A stretch of DNA of 64,000 nucleotides from Sindora glabra (Eukaryota > Streptophyta > Magnoliopsida > Fabales > Fabaceae): NCBI GenBank assembly GCA_020226215.1, contig CM035225.1:13961868-14025867 (forward strand), given 5' to 3'. The translations under genes and the position numbers were made by a program. Of this stretch, positions 51,047-63,597 are shown piece by piece; position 1 is the first letter of the stretch; each line of letters opens with the position of its first letter. The notes under the pieces were generated by a model, which saw only the letters and a list, made by a program, of their open reading frames with translations, did not search any database and was not told the DNA's origin.

Positions 51047-51220
51047 ATATAAGAATTGACTTACTATTAAAGAATGCATGTGGTGGCTCATAACTTAATA
51101 TATTTCAATGGATTCAAATTCTAAAATTTAGTAGATTCATATATAATACAAATCAATTTAATATATGTTAAAGAAAAAAATTAGAGGTTTAGTGTCTTCA
51201 TTTGCACACATCACGCCTAT

Positions 51221-51233
51221 GGGGCTCCGCCCC
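51221..51233. other. GC hairpin in the sulfate transporter 3' flank
   Basis: GGGGCTCCGCCCC is a 5 bp G:C stem with a 3-base loop, 61-73 bp beyond the stop codon and therefore probably in the 3' UTR. It stands out in AT-rich surroundings. Similar GGGGCGGAGCC words are common in plant repeats, so it may be a transposon end scrap. Confidence 0.5.
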
Positions 51234-51293
51234 TGTATCTCGATGAAATGTAATCTTTTGAATTTCAGTGTACCCAATGGATCAAACTTGAAT

Positions 51294-54200
51294 TCACATG
51301 GTTTCTGTCTTCGAACCAAAAGTAGCAACAGCATCTGCCACTCTTAGAAATATTTTGTCTTCACCAATTAATTCAGTCAACTTGGAAGCATGCAACTTCT
51401 CCATTACAATTGTCCCCGGATTCGTCAGCACCAGCTATCAAAACAGCATTCAAACAAACATTATTACTTGCTCTAATTTACTGTTAGACATTGTGTTCTA
51501 GAAATATTAAGGATTGAAATAAAATCTCCCTATTTTCACCTTTTAGCATTACTTACACATTCAATGGGCTCTCTTTCTCTCACAATGGGGGGGGGGGGGG
51601 GTTCTGTTCAAATACAGACCCCATCTCTTATGAAGTGAGTTAAACATAACCAAATTAGATGTGTAAGTTGTAGTATTATGATGCTGGCCTATAGCTCACA
51701 TGCAGAGTTTATATGCTGGAACCGAACTCTAGATGTAAAGGAAAATAAAGAAATCTTTTTAAAGGATATTGAATATCACTTGGCTAGCATATAAAATTTA
51801 CAGAACAATTTTAATTGTTGCAGAATTTGATATTTATGGTGACTTTAAGAACCATACAGAGCTTGATCTGTATTTACAGACTTTTCCAGAAACACTTGTA
51901 ACTCAGCTTCATGAATCAGTGGTTATGTATTTACCTGAACCTCTCTCTTCTGCAGGCTCTTGTATAACTCTTCGAAGGCATGGATGCCACTAGTATCAAT
52001 GTCTGTAACAGCTGCAGAATATAATTCCAAATGAGAAAAAACATCCTAATAATCAAAATCAAAACAAAGAATTGGGCAATTGATATATTTAAAGCTTTAC
52101 GTGACATCTCAACAATGAGATATTGAATTCTGGGCAATTCACTTCCCGTTCTTGATGCATCTTCATCAGCCATCCATCTCAGAATCCTGCAAAAATTTTG
52201 GTTCAAGTATTTACCAAATTCAGATTTCTCCCTTAACATAAGCCAACCTTCACTACATGACATTGATCTTGGTGACTGCAAAACAATCTTTTGTATTGTA
52301 GCTAAGATAAAAACATTTAATTGCCAAAAACTCCTTCAATTTTCATATTGTAATTATTTATTGCTAATGCAAACGTGGCTTATTTTGGATCAAAAAGATT
52401 ATAGTATTGGTTATGCAATATCAATAACATTCACACTCAAGACCCAAATATGAAGCCCGCACTTATATTTTACAGTTTGTCGTGAATAAACTAATTGTGA
52501 ACCAATGTTTTCAATTAAAAAATGTTAGAAAAATACTCATTGCATTCTCTAAAAGAAGAGTGATTACTCCCCTTTAATTGACAGCAGAATCGTGGAATCT
52601 ACAAAATTGTGAACCCTACAACCTATAAAAAGAGAGTGACAGTAGCATTACTGAAAATATTAAAGTTACCTCTCTTTGATATAGTTGGAATTTGAGAAGT
52701 AGATTGCAGAGTCAACTCTTATAATCAGCATGCCAGGAATCTGAGTTGCATTTGGGTATTGCTGAATGTTTCTGTAAACATTGGTCCCTGGAAGCTTCCC
52801 AAGCACTGTTGTCCTTGGCCTAGTCACTTGTAAAAGTATTTTAGCAAATGATATTGCAACCTGTGCAAACATGACACATTAAGAATCAACATGAATGAAT
52901 ACATGGAAAACATAACATGGTAAGTGCCATAAGTTCCTTCAAATTTTTTGTTTGAATTTATTTTACCGCGATCAGAAGGCCAATTTCAACGCTCTTGAAA
53001 ATCACTCCAAAGAAGGCTCCCATGCAAGCAACAAAATCGAATTTGTCGATCTTCCAGAGAAGAACAACAGCTTCGATGTCCACAAGGCCTACTACAGCAG
53101 CTATGATGATAGAAGCCAGAACAGCATTTGGAGTGTACTTAAAAAGTGGGGTGATGAGTTCCAGAGTCAAGAGAACAACAATGGACATTACAATGTTTGA
53201 TACTGCTGTGTGACAGCCAGCCATGAAGTTCACTGCTGACCGCGAAAATGATCCTGCATAAACATCAGAAGTACTTGTTTAAGATTACGTTCATAAGAAA
53301 TGATATTTCTGTTCCATGACAGAAGATCAGGTACAATATTGGCTTCTTCTAGAGGATGATCTGTTTGAAATAAGTGCTTGTCAAGATTTCAGATTACTCT
53401 TTCATACCTGTGGCTACGTAGCAAGATGTGAGTGAACCAATGATATTCATAGTTCCCATTGCCACCATTTCCTTGTTGCCATCCAGTGAATAATCTTTCA
53501 CGGCTGCAAATGTTCTCCCAATTGCCACAGCTTCCTGAAGTTTAAAAAATTTGATTTAAATATGCTGTAAAACTAAGAATCCCAAAAGGAAGAAATTGAT
53601 TTGCTGAAAATAAGGAAGAATTATTTGTGAAATTTTCTCACTGTAAGAGCTATCATCCCAGCTATTACACCAATCCGAATACCGGGACCAAGATATTTTC
53701 CACTGAAGAAAATTTCACCAGCTGATGATGGATTCACACCCTTTGCTATGTGATTCACCTGAAATTACGTAGTGTGAGTTCTGAAGTCCTTAAATTTGCT
53801 AAACGTGAATACGAAAAGAAACTTATGTTACTTATTACTTACAATTGAAACCCCTTTCTTGTCAGCCCTTGTAATGTACACAAAAAATGTGGACACTATG
53901 ACTGATGTCAAAGGAGCAATTGCGGCCACCCAAAAGAGCTTCTTGTTCTTTTTAGCCTGTTCATCAATGTAAGTGAATACATGAGATAATTTTATGGACA
54001 GTGTTACTCTCACTTCTTATAATTCATTACTCTTAACACAATTTTAGTTAATTTGACAGGAAATAAGTAAAGTCAATTTAACTCAAATTATGTCATATAT
54101 GTAAGTGCGAGAGAGTTGTGGATAACATAAAATGTGTAAGTAGCAATTTTCTAACTAAAATGAAAAAGGACACAAACTTTAAGTAGGGAAGAATGAATGG

Positions 54201-56756
54201 CATACTTACTATGTATTTAGTTGCAAGAAGGAAGGCCAAGAATGCTACTCCTATGACTATAGTCTGCCAGTTCCACTGCAAGCATAAATAAGAGGAAATT
54301 CTTAATGTGAGCTTGTGAATTTACTTCTCTGAAAGTTTTTGAGCTACTGAAAAAACAGCAGTCTCATTACTTACCCCATGGTGCACTGAACTCCACACAG
54401 AGCGCATGACAGAAACAATGTCAGTGTTCTTGGTGAAGTTTTTTATGCCAAGCAAACCTTTGAGCTGTTGTAGTGCAATAGTAATGGCTGCTCCAGCCAT
54501 GAATCCCACTATGGCAGCATGAGATAGGAAGTCAATCAAGAAACCAAGCCTGCAAAACAAAAAATGCTCAGATGAAGAAATCAAGAAACGTGAGGCATTA
54601 GAATCATTATACAAACACACATACTTACACAACCTAGTCTTCACTCTGCCTCACATTTGCACATGACACAGTCAGAATCAAACTAGCCTTACCTTTTTGA
54701 AACAGATGAGTCCAGTTTGGTGTAAATTTGTATCATGTGTACAAATGTGAAAAATTGTGTAAGAACTTATGCGTACAAGTAAATATTTCATGAGGATAGT
54801 CTAATTCAAATTATTGTGCCATGTATGCAAGTGTGTGAGAGATCTGTGTGTGCAAGTAGCATTTATACATTTATACCTGAAAATTCCAAGTGCCATTTGC
54901 GTGATGCCAGCGAAGAAGGTGGCAGTAAAGGCAAGACGGAGATAGTCATGACTTTTGAAATTAGAAATCTCATTAGAAAGCATAGTCCCAAGCAAGAGGG
55001 ACACCACAGCTACAGGTCCTATGGCAATATCTCTTGAGCTCCCCATGAAAGCGTACACAAGAGGAGCCACAAAGCTGGTGTCTGCATATTTATTCATTGA
55101 TGGAAAGCCAAAAGAGAAAAAAATCATATTTATATAGCTGATAATGAAGATATGTCCCTTTACAATTAAAATGTAAAACTTCAAAGTAAAATACTAACAT
55201 AGTCCATATTGGGGATCCAAATTGGCAAGCTTTGCGTATGCAATATCCTGTGTTTTACACAGACGAATTAGTATCATAGAAGACTCAGATTTAAAAAATG
55301 AATATGCTATTCATATAACAAGGCTAACATAGAATAATGGCCTCAGAGTTATAAGCGAAAGGTAAGTACCATGGGATCATCTCTTCTCATCAAGTAAAGT
55401 ATTGCTAGTCAGTTTTATTATATAAGTAGATTTTCCGGATTTAAGAACTATTTACATAATTAAACTATTAATTAATGCAACTTTCACTCTTCTAAATTTA
55501 TTTTCTGCTCACTCTTCCTTCACAAACTATTGAATTTATAGAACATGAATTTCATTATCTATTAAAAGAGAAATATATAATACACTTCTCCAAAAAAAGA
55601 AAGCGTATCCATTAATTTTCCAACTCCTCCAAGCAAGAAAGTGTATTAGACATTAATTTTCCTAAACTATTTTAAATTCTTGTTATGGTGCTTTAAAAGT
55701 TTTAAAACTCGAGGTAACATAAAAAACCTACAAACAGTTAAATTAAATTTATTCAATTATAATTATTCATTTTTTATAGATGTAATTAAACAATCTAAAT
55801 GGTTAGATCAAATAATCTCTATCTAACTATTTTTAAAATTATCATATCATTCTAAATTTTGAAATCCTAATATTATGTTTAGATTGGAAATTGAAGTTGA
55901 TAATTCAATTACTAAAGAATCTAAGTTTCATAGATTAAAATATTTTATTTAGTAATAACTAGGTAATATTTATGAATTATTTAAATATTATAATTAAATA
56001 ATTTAAATTATCAAATTTGATATTTTAAATTTAATCAAAATAAATGTTATTTTTAAATTTTATATTTATTATTAAAATATTATACTAACTAGCGTTCTTT
56101 ATTTAGGAGAACTATATAAAATTATCCATTTCCGATATACAACTTTAAATTCTTAATATTTATTAAATGTTTCATGAAAAACAAGATAAGGGCACCGTAG
56201 AATTTCACAGCCGTTTTATGGTTATGCTGTTCTGTTATGGAAGAGTGGGCCCTATGCAATTCTGGGCTCCATGCAAGCAGTTGTCTTAATCCGTGAGAGG
56301 AGAGTGGGCCCCATACAAGTGTGGGGTCCATGCCCTCTCACAGAACGAACTTGTTCTAACAGGTTTGATAAAATTAGGTCGGATCAACGATGAAAGCAAT
56401 AGTGGTTGACTTTGACTTACCTGAGGAACGCACAGACTTGCAATAGTAAGTCCAGAAACCAGATCCCCTCTGAATTTACTAAGATTGTAACCTCTTCCCC
56501 ATTCAAGAATAGGGAAAATTGCCCGAAGACTGAGGAACATCTTTCTCGATCCTGACTGGTCCTTGAAATGGCCTAAAGGGTTGTCCGGGAAGAAAGCTTC
56601 CTTGAAAGACTCTTTGAACTCTGTTAGAAAATTCTTCTTTGGAGGAGCTTCCACCCTGTGAATGTACGGCAACCTCCCATGGCGGCGCGACAACGAGCCG
56701 CTTCCTACTTCCTCCATTTCCTTTTCCACAACCTCGTCGACAACACGGTGACTCAT
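51294..56756 (-). CDS. Group 1 high-affinity sulfate transporter (SULTR1-like), 13 coding exons
   Basis: Proton/sulfate symporter of the SLC26/SulP family. Coding exons in transcript order: 56756-56421, 55247-55199, 55081-54877, 54549-54375, 54275-54210, 53956-53843, 53758-53642, 53534-53408, 53253-52967, 52860-52670, 52186-52101, 52011-51935, 51434-51294. They total 1,971 nt (656 residues), every phase closes, and all junctions are GT-AG. The SulP signature is intact at residues 124-145 (PQYGLYTS start, GSSR end). A 10-14-helix membrane core is followed by a STAS domain (about 520-641) with DIDTSGIHAFEEL; its T591 aligns with the phospho-threonine described in Arabidopsis SULTR1;2. N-terminal residues (HRVEAPPKKNFLTEFKESFK) and YITRADKKGV favour group 1, the plasma-membrane root-uptake class, over groups 2-4. 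The start was chosen because it follows a likely 5'-UTR acceptor (TTTGCAG or CTGCAG) and begins MSHR, like its relatives; the frame extends further up only through that untranslated region. Confidence 0.97.
51587..51601. repeat. 15-G run in the last intron of the sulfate transporter
   Basis: Fifteen consecutive G (C on the coding strand) lie between coding exons 12 and 13. Such a length is suspect for sequencing or assembly error. Confidence 0.9.
56242..56341 (-). repeat. 59 bp-spaced GC-rich repeat in sulfate transporter intron 1
   Basis: AGAGTGGGCCCYATRCAA, then a GGGTCCATGC/GGGCTCCATGC tail, occurs at 56242 and again at 56301. The copies are diverged. They lie within the 1.17 kb first coding intron, about 80 bp from the end of exon 1. 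Confidence 0.8.
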
Positions 56757-56988
56757 CTCGGCTGCAGATGAGTTACAACCTGCAAATTGCAGAAAGAGCT
56801 GCATGAAAAGCTGCAATAGTTTTCACATGTTGTCCTGAGAAGTTTGGCTTGATTTTTCATAAAGAAAACAATATCGGCATCTAATATTCAATAGAATATA
56901 TTGAATCAAAAGAAACAGTAAAAGTACCAATATGATGTATTTGGAGAGGACCAAAAAACTTGGTTATTTGTGTGGAAGAAGCTATTGC

Positions 56989-56997
56989 TTTATATAG
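56989..56997 (-). promoter_or_regulatory. Probable TATA box of the sulfate transporter gene
   Basis: On minus this reads CTATATAAA, about 235 bp above the start codon. That leaves room for a leader, possibly with a short 5'-UTR intron ending at the TTTGCAG or CTGCAG acceptor just before the ATG. A GAGAC word (56997-57001, plus strand, so reversed relative to the gene) abuts it. GAGAC is the core of the sulfur-responsive element described for Arabidopsis SULTR1;1, but one 5-base word is weak evidence. Confidence 0.6.
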
Positions 56998-57001
56998 AGA
57001 C

Positions 57002-59770
57002 AGAAAAAGGTTGGAGTTGGAGATTTCAACAATATTATACCAAATGTGAACTAAAATGTGGATTTCATTTAAAAAATATAGAAATTTAGTAATTTATAAA
57101 ATTCAACCACCATATTGTTCATATTTTGTTTCCTCAATTATTCCTCTTCTATAGGTCAAGTGGTATGCATAATTTTTGTGTCAAATAATAAGCTTCCAGC
57201 CCAAATGACGGTTTGGATGAACTTGATTAAAATAATAATATTTTCAGCAAATCAATAGTCAATCCCGTAAGATTTTAACTTATCACCTCACAGAGCTCAA
57301 CAGAGCTGGGAAATTAGTAGTTTGTTTCGCTGTTGCATGGCGGAGCTTGGCAGAGGTTAGGGGAGACTATAATCCTTAAAATTTTTAAAATCAAATATTA
57401 GTGGGGTACAATTATGCCAAATTCTTTAAAAATTTTGCATAAATCATCCGACCCCAAAGATTATTTTTTTTTTTACTCTCTGACCAAAAATTTTAGGGGA
57501 TCATTTACAATTAGAAGTTTAATTAGTAATATTACTTATAAATTAGTTATAGAACATTGAATGACAAGAAGTGGGAGTAGCCATTTCTGGTGAAGAATTG
57601 CAGTTTGGTTTTGCTTAGAAATTTTAGTCTTTTTGAACTGTCTAATCAAGATAGTGCTACAATTACGACAAAAAGATTATCTGAAAATTTTCGATGAAAA
57701 GAAGCTATAAAAATTAGTTTTTGTTTTTGTCGTGATTTTGATATGGGCACCGGCACCGCCAATGATGTTGAGACAAACAAAGAAAATGGAGAACAAGATT
57801 GCAAGAAATTGAAAATTTGACGAGTTCTTTTTATTATCACCTTTTTCTAATTTAAAAATCATGTATTGATTCTATTCCTCCATTGTCTTTCACCTCATTT
57901 ACATTAATTTTTCATTTCGATCCTTAATATGATCGTCTGAACTCTCAATTGTCGTTCAAATAAAATCAAAATCTTATTTGCACAAATATAAGGATTTTTA
58001 TTTGCACAAATATCTAATTTTTATTGGCACCTTTTAATAATACATTCACATTTTATAAATAGGTATCCTTCGTAATTTTAAGCAATTAATCTAAGACTAT
58101 TCATACATCTACTATTCCTACTCTTTAACGTCTTTTATTTTCAGTGGTGTATTCCCCCAAATATAACTGACGCCTTCTACTTATTTTGAATGTATTCGGT
58201 CGATACCCACTCGCGGAAAATTATCAACCTCCAGCGTCATCAAGTAAAAGCTTTCGTTATTATGATGAAATTAAAAAAGAAAAATAAAACCGTAACGCAA
58301 TTTTCACATTCAAATGAAGTAAGAACCATTTCCTTGCCTTCAAGAACCTAGTCGGATTATAAAACAGGAAATTAAATGTGATATTATACTTAAATATAAG
58401 GTCGGTTTGTTCTTTCAAAAATACTTTTTAAAAAATCTTATTCTTTTATATATATAATAAAAAAATATTTTATGTCTCTATACATTATAATTGAAAAAAT
58501 ATATACTTAGAATCACAATAGTGCAAGAAAACATCCTCTCTTTTGAAAAAAAAAATTATCTTCCATCAAACTCAAACTCCTTATATTTAAAATTAAATAA
58601 ATAAATTATTTTTTACTATTTTGATGATTTATAACTAATTTTTGCTATAGTACCTTAGAGATTTTGATATCTAAAATGACATGATAAGCTTAGAAATCAG
58701 CAGTTTTTAAAATTATTACATTATTCTAAATTTTAAAATCTTAAAAATACAATAAAATTTGCCTTTATAATTATCTTCCTACAAAAAAGGTATTTTTTGC
58801 CAAAATTAACAAAACCTTTATTGTTAATTAGCAAAACAAGCTGTAATATAATACAAAACTGCACATTAATATATATAAGGGTTATGTACCACTTTCATGT
58901 GGCACCATTTTGTTTTTGAGGTATTTACACTATTCAAGCCAAAAAAACAAAACGTGATGTTGTTTCAACGTCCAGGTTCAATGAATCTGGGAGCGTTGAA
59001 TTGTCGATGCTGACTTGGATGCTCAGTTTTTGCCGTAAGAAACTCGGTCTAAGGTCGCTGTTTCGATGAGGCCATACGTTCGTTGACTCTCGAGATAAGG
59101 GACACCTCACACCTGTGGTCTGAGCTAGTTTCCACGTATTAACCATTTCTTTCGCTCCAATTCTCGGCTTATTTTTATATTTTTCATCCTCATTTTAACA
59201 TTCCCTCGGAAGAATTAAGAAAAGAATAATCCAAAATGAACCAATAGAAAATATCAAATTGGTGTTGCCGAAAATAATGAAATGTTTTGTGGCCTTACAT
59301 TATTTATTGGCTCCTTACTTAATTTAATATTTCTTGAATTTGTGTGATTTTGATTTTTCAAGATAGTATTTTGGTACATTTTATAGGTACAAATAGCAAT
59401 GCTCATACGAAATTGAGTTATATAATAATCATCACAACTATAATATATATTAATAATAAATATTTAAATGAATATGATAAATTTGAATGAATATATTGAT
59501 TAATAGTAACTTAATTTTAAGACCTTAATAAGAAAAGTCATAGCTTAAATGACTAATTGAATATTAAGTCAATTAGTGCATTTGGACATAACTAGTTATG
59601 ACCAACCCCTTTATGGCCAAGCCTCTAATAGAGACAATTTAATCCAAAAGGCTAGTCGAACATACAACCTTAAACTTTTCGAACATACTAAATTCCATTA
59701 AAAGATTTCAGAATAAGTTACAAGAAGCTTGACTCCAAAGACAATAACTGCCTGAATACGTATCCATCTG
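57002..59770. other. Upstream flank of the sulfate transporter gene and spacer, no gene seen
   Basis: Includes a GCGGAGCTTGGCAGAGG word near 57,342 resembling repeat-end sequence, and GAGAC words near 57,364 and 57,772. A GC-richer stretch of about 220 bp lies at 58,940-59,160, with short frames on both strands but no recognisable protein. Confidence 0.45.
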
Positions 59771-62700
59771 AAATTAGCCAAGAAATCACATTAAAATGAT
59801 GATATTCTTAAGATCTACATTATGGGAATCCATTGTCACAACCTAGACATGCAAACTTCAACTTATAAATAGAAGTTATCCTTATCTTACCAACTTTAAA
59901 TTATTATTATCTAATGTATTGATACAATCCACTCAAATATTATCCGTTTGGATAATATCAGCTTTGTAAGTTTTTTGTTATTGACATCATTTGTGGCTTA
60001 CCTAACCATAATTTCATATTAGAAATGGTCTTTTTCCAACCATTGTTATAAGGCAGAAGGAAGATCTTCACATCCATGACTCTAAATTTCCACCAATTTT
60101 TCCATGCTTTTTTATAGTTATATTGGAGAAAATATTCAATTAATTTCTCTTTCATCGACTGATGATTCTCACTTATAGCTTTTTATAGGTACATCACGAA
60201 AGATACTTAACTATCAAGGTAATTGGGCATTAGGAATCCATCAAATCTCCTTAAATTCTTATAAGATACAAAGCTTCAATAGTAGTTGGCCATTATTACA
60301 TGAGGCTAGGAAAGAGGAAGACCCAACATAATTAAACTTCTCACATCTCCTTTGAAAATTGGATCAAATGATCATAATTAGAGAAATATTTTTTTTAAAA
60401 GCCTAGCCAAAAATCAAATTAATTTATGCAAATCGAATTTTTCCAATAAAACTATTAAACTAGTTATCTTTTCATGAACTAATATTTTCATTTATGTTTT
60501 TGGTAAGAACATCATTATTGTCTAACGAGAGGAAAAGAGACTTATCATTGTTTAATTAAACAAAATTGCAAAAAAAGAAAAACATTAATATTACAATTTT
60601 GTTTAATCATCACTATTTGATGGAATAAGAAGATAGGGACTCCCAAGGCTTTTATGAAGTTCTCGATGAAGTTTAAATAAGGGGATAAGGCACACCCTAT
60701 TAGAAAGTATCTTATAACTCATTATTATCTTTTTATTGCATAGTAACAAAACATGATTTAACTAAACATCCAAAAAGCTGACTACTTATAAGTTGATTAA
60801 CCTAAGAGATGATCAATGCCTAGCTTGTATGGAAAGGAAGGAAAAACCTATATAGCAAGTATTATTCCTTACTATCAAACACAAATTGGTTTGTGCTCCT
60901 CTTGGATGATGACTAACTTTGACATTGGACCATGCAAGGTCTCTTCGTAACAACCAATTGGCTTAGCTAAAGTTAAGAAAGTTATATAAAAGATAATAAT
61001 AAGATTTAGATAAATAATAGTAATCTAAAGCTCAAAATGCATCTCAAACGACTCATCTATCCCTTCAAATAATGAAAGCCTAAACTAGATCCTTTAAGAA
61101 AAGAAATCTGAACAAGATCTATAGCACTAAATTTCTTGATGAATGAAGTCTAAACTAGTTTCCTGATACCTAAGCAGATCCCTTACAAAATGAAGTTAGA
61201 ACAAAATCCCTAGTATCTAAGTAGATCCCTTAAAAAATGAAGTCAAGACAAAGTCCTTGGCATTTAAGTAAATCCTTCAAAAGATAAAGTACGAACAAGA
61301 TATTTAACACTCGAGTAGGTCTCTTAGTGAATGAAGTCTAAATTAGATCCTCAATGTCCAAGTAGATCCTTCGAAAAATGAAGTCTAAACAAGATTCTCG
61401 ACAACTAATTAGATCCTATAAAAAATGAAATCTAAATAAGATCTCTAGCATTTGAGTAAATCCTTTGAGTGACATAATCAAAGAAAATTCCTGAAGTATA
61501 AGAAATCCTTTAAATACAAGTCAGGGACTCGATTCCCATTAATTAAATAGTTCCTTCAAATGTTCAAGCTCAAAACTTAATCTCTTAAATATTTCTTGGT
61601 TTAAGTAGCTCCATTAGCTTCAAATTAAAGTTAAACGGCTTGCAATATAGTAATAGCTACAAATAAATCATCTAACCAAATAAGAAAGGCAAGTGTAACG
61701 AAACTTGGTTGCTAAGCAACTTTTACTAAGCTCAATGCTCCAACATTTCATTAGTGTGCTTAGTAAAACTAAAGCTAAAGATCTAATTCAACGAAGGTTT
61801 CATGGTACTAAAGATCCTAGTTTAGGTGCAAATGGAAAGGGATATAAAAATTAGACTAAGAAACAAATGAAAGTCTTTCTCCATGATAAATGTGTGAATT
61901 ATTCCTTAAAATATTAATGATACAAAATTCAATAGTGCATCTAAATACACAGAGCTCTATCTTACAATACACAGTTCTTTAATCTATATTGATTATACAT
62001 CATACTTTGTCCCATAAAAGATACTACCAATTAGATTTATAGCTTAAACTAAAATTGTTCACATTCACATCTTTAAATATTTATGTCATGCCAAATTTTA
62101 TTTCCTACTTATACTTGGACAGAATCATATTGTTGCTTAAAGACATGTAAGAGACCTATATGGCTAAGAAGAATTAAAGCCAACCTTATAAAAAAGGCCA
62201 AGGTTAATGTATTTATGACAGTAAAATGCTAAACCATTTTATTCCTACAGCAATGCACTCACTCTTTTTCAATAGTTACAAATGAAATAAAAACTTACTA
62301 GCTAATATATACTTACATTTGCATTCACAATATTAAGGAAAAGGAATACCAGAACTTTTCTAGGTTTTTTGTTATGGAAAAATTCCCTTAACTTTTTTAT
62401 TTCCAAGTGCTAATGAGCAGAAAAACATTGGATTTCAATCAACTTAGACTATCTAAAACTTTTTTAGGTTTTATATTATCAATTTTAAAGATAATACTTA
62501 AATCCCTACTATTGCAAAATTAATTTTCTCATAATTAAATCCAAGTAAAAAATATAAGGTTTTCTCTAGTACAACTGAACCAAGAGAGATAGCCAACATG
62601 ATTATTATCAAAACCACTCCTAAAATCCTAGAAGAGGTAGCAAACACAACAAAGATAGAGGAATTTTCTCATGAAATGAAGTAATTTTCAAAATCCCTAA

Positions 62701-63597
62701 TACTTACACATAACAGAGATAAAGCTCATTCTTAGCTTAACTCTAGTGAAGGTAGCAAAGATAGAAGTACATAATGGCAAAGTGAAGAATTAGCAATTTC
62801 AACTCTAGCTAAACTTTTACTTTCAAGAAAAAATGGCGAAGTGAAATCATGAACACCTAAGGTTTGAAAAAGGGTTCAAACAAGATTTGATAGAAGGTTA
62901 CACAAGTTATTTAAGAGAGGATTTGAGTTTAATCTTTGATTTAAACTAAGCAAATCACTAAATTAATCTAATCTAATATCAAAATATTAGAAAAAAAAAA
63001 CAAAGAAGTAGAATTAACGTCGAAAAAGCAAATGATAACATCGCAACTGATTTAATAAGGAGCATCGTGGATTTGATTTTGAGCTTCAAATTAGCCAAAT
63101 CTATTTTCCTTTATACAAAAGAAATTAGGAGCTTTAGATCAAAGGAAGGGCTTTTAGGTTTCAAAACAAAAGAAATATATTTTATTAGTGCTTTTTTATT
63201 TGCATGCTATTTGATGTGCAAGTTTGCTAAAAAATATATTTTTATCCAAATAGCAGCAATTATACATGTAATTGCCATTAAGTTTCAATAAAATTATAGC
63301 ACTCTCTCAAGCTACTATGAAGCAAGAAATTTTGCTATTCTTGATTGAACCACCACCAAAAAATCACCGTTAAATAGTGCTTTTTATTTAACACTCAAAA
63401 TTAGTTAAAAAGTCACACTAAAAAGATGATATTTTTAAAATTCACATCAGAGAGATCCATAGTTATGTATGTGCAAGCCCTAACCTAAAAAGTTATTCCC
63501 ATCCCACTAATTATATGTCACTATTATTTAATTTATTGATAATATCCTTTTGGATATTATCCGCTCAAATAATAACAGTTTTATAACTTCTTTGTTA
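59771..63597 (+). mobile_element. Old Gypsy-like non-autonomous LTR element
   Basis: Two diverged direct repeats (about 59771-59980 and 63398-63597) both end in TTTGTTA after a shared GGATAATATC/GGATATTATC...TTTGTAAG/TTATAACTT passage. The first is followed at once by TTGACATCATTTGTGG, which aligns without gaps to the Gypsy primer-site consensus TTGGCGCCGTCTGTGG with only G-to-A or C-to-T changes. About 3.4 kb lie between the LTRs, with no recognisable gag or pol; the frames at 59958-60155 and 63067-63291 have no domain. The outer LTR starts could not be located and the 5' LTR may begin earlier. It is best read as a large, decayed non-autonomous derivative. Confidence 0.65.
61075..61510 (+). 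repeat. ~57 bp degenerate minisatellite inside the Gypsy-like element
   Basis: About eight diverged units follow the pattern TAAGTAGATCCCTT, AAAAAATGAAGTC, TAAACAAGATCCCTAGCA. AGATCC/AAATCC and ATGAAGTC words recur every 55-60 bp. Neither strand keeps a long open frame through it. Confidence 0.8.

Noticed and set aside
52952..53200. Plus-strand frames over 52952-53213 and 54816-55137
   Set aside because: They are antisense shadows of sulfate transporter exons 9 and 3.
56757..56816. Longer N-terminus for the sulfate transporter (start at 56816, MQLFMQLF)
   Set aside because: The extension runs through likely 5'-UTR acceptor sites and does not resemble any family N-terminus; MSHR at 56756 does.
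63067..63291. 74-residue open frame with hydrophobic stretches
   Set aside because: It lies inside the Gypsy-like element's interior with no domain; treated as chance.
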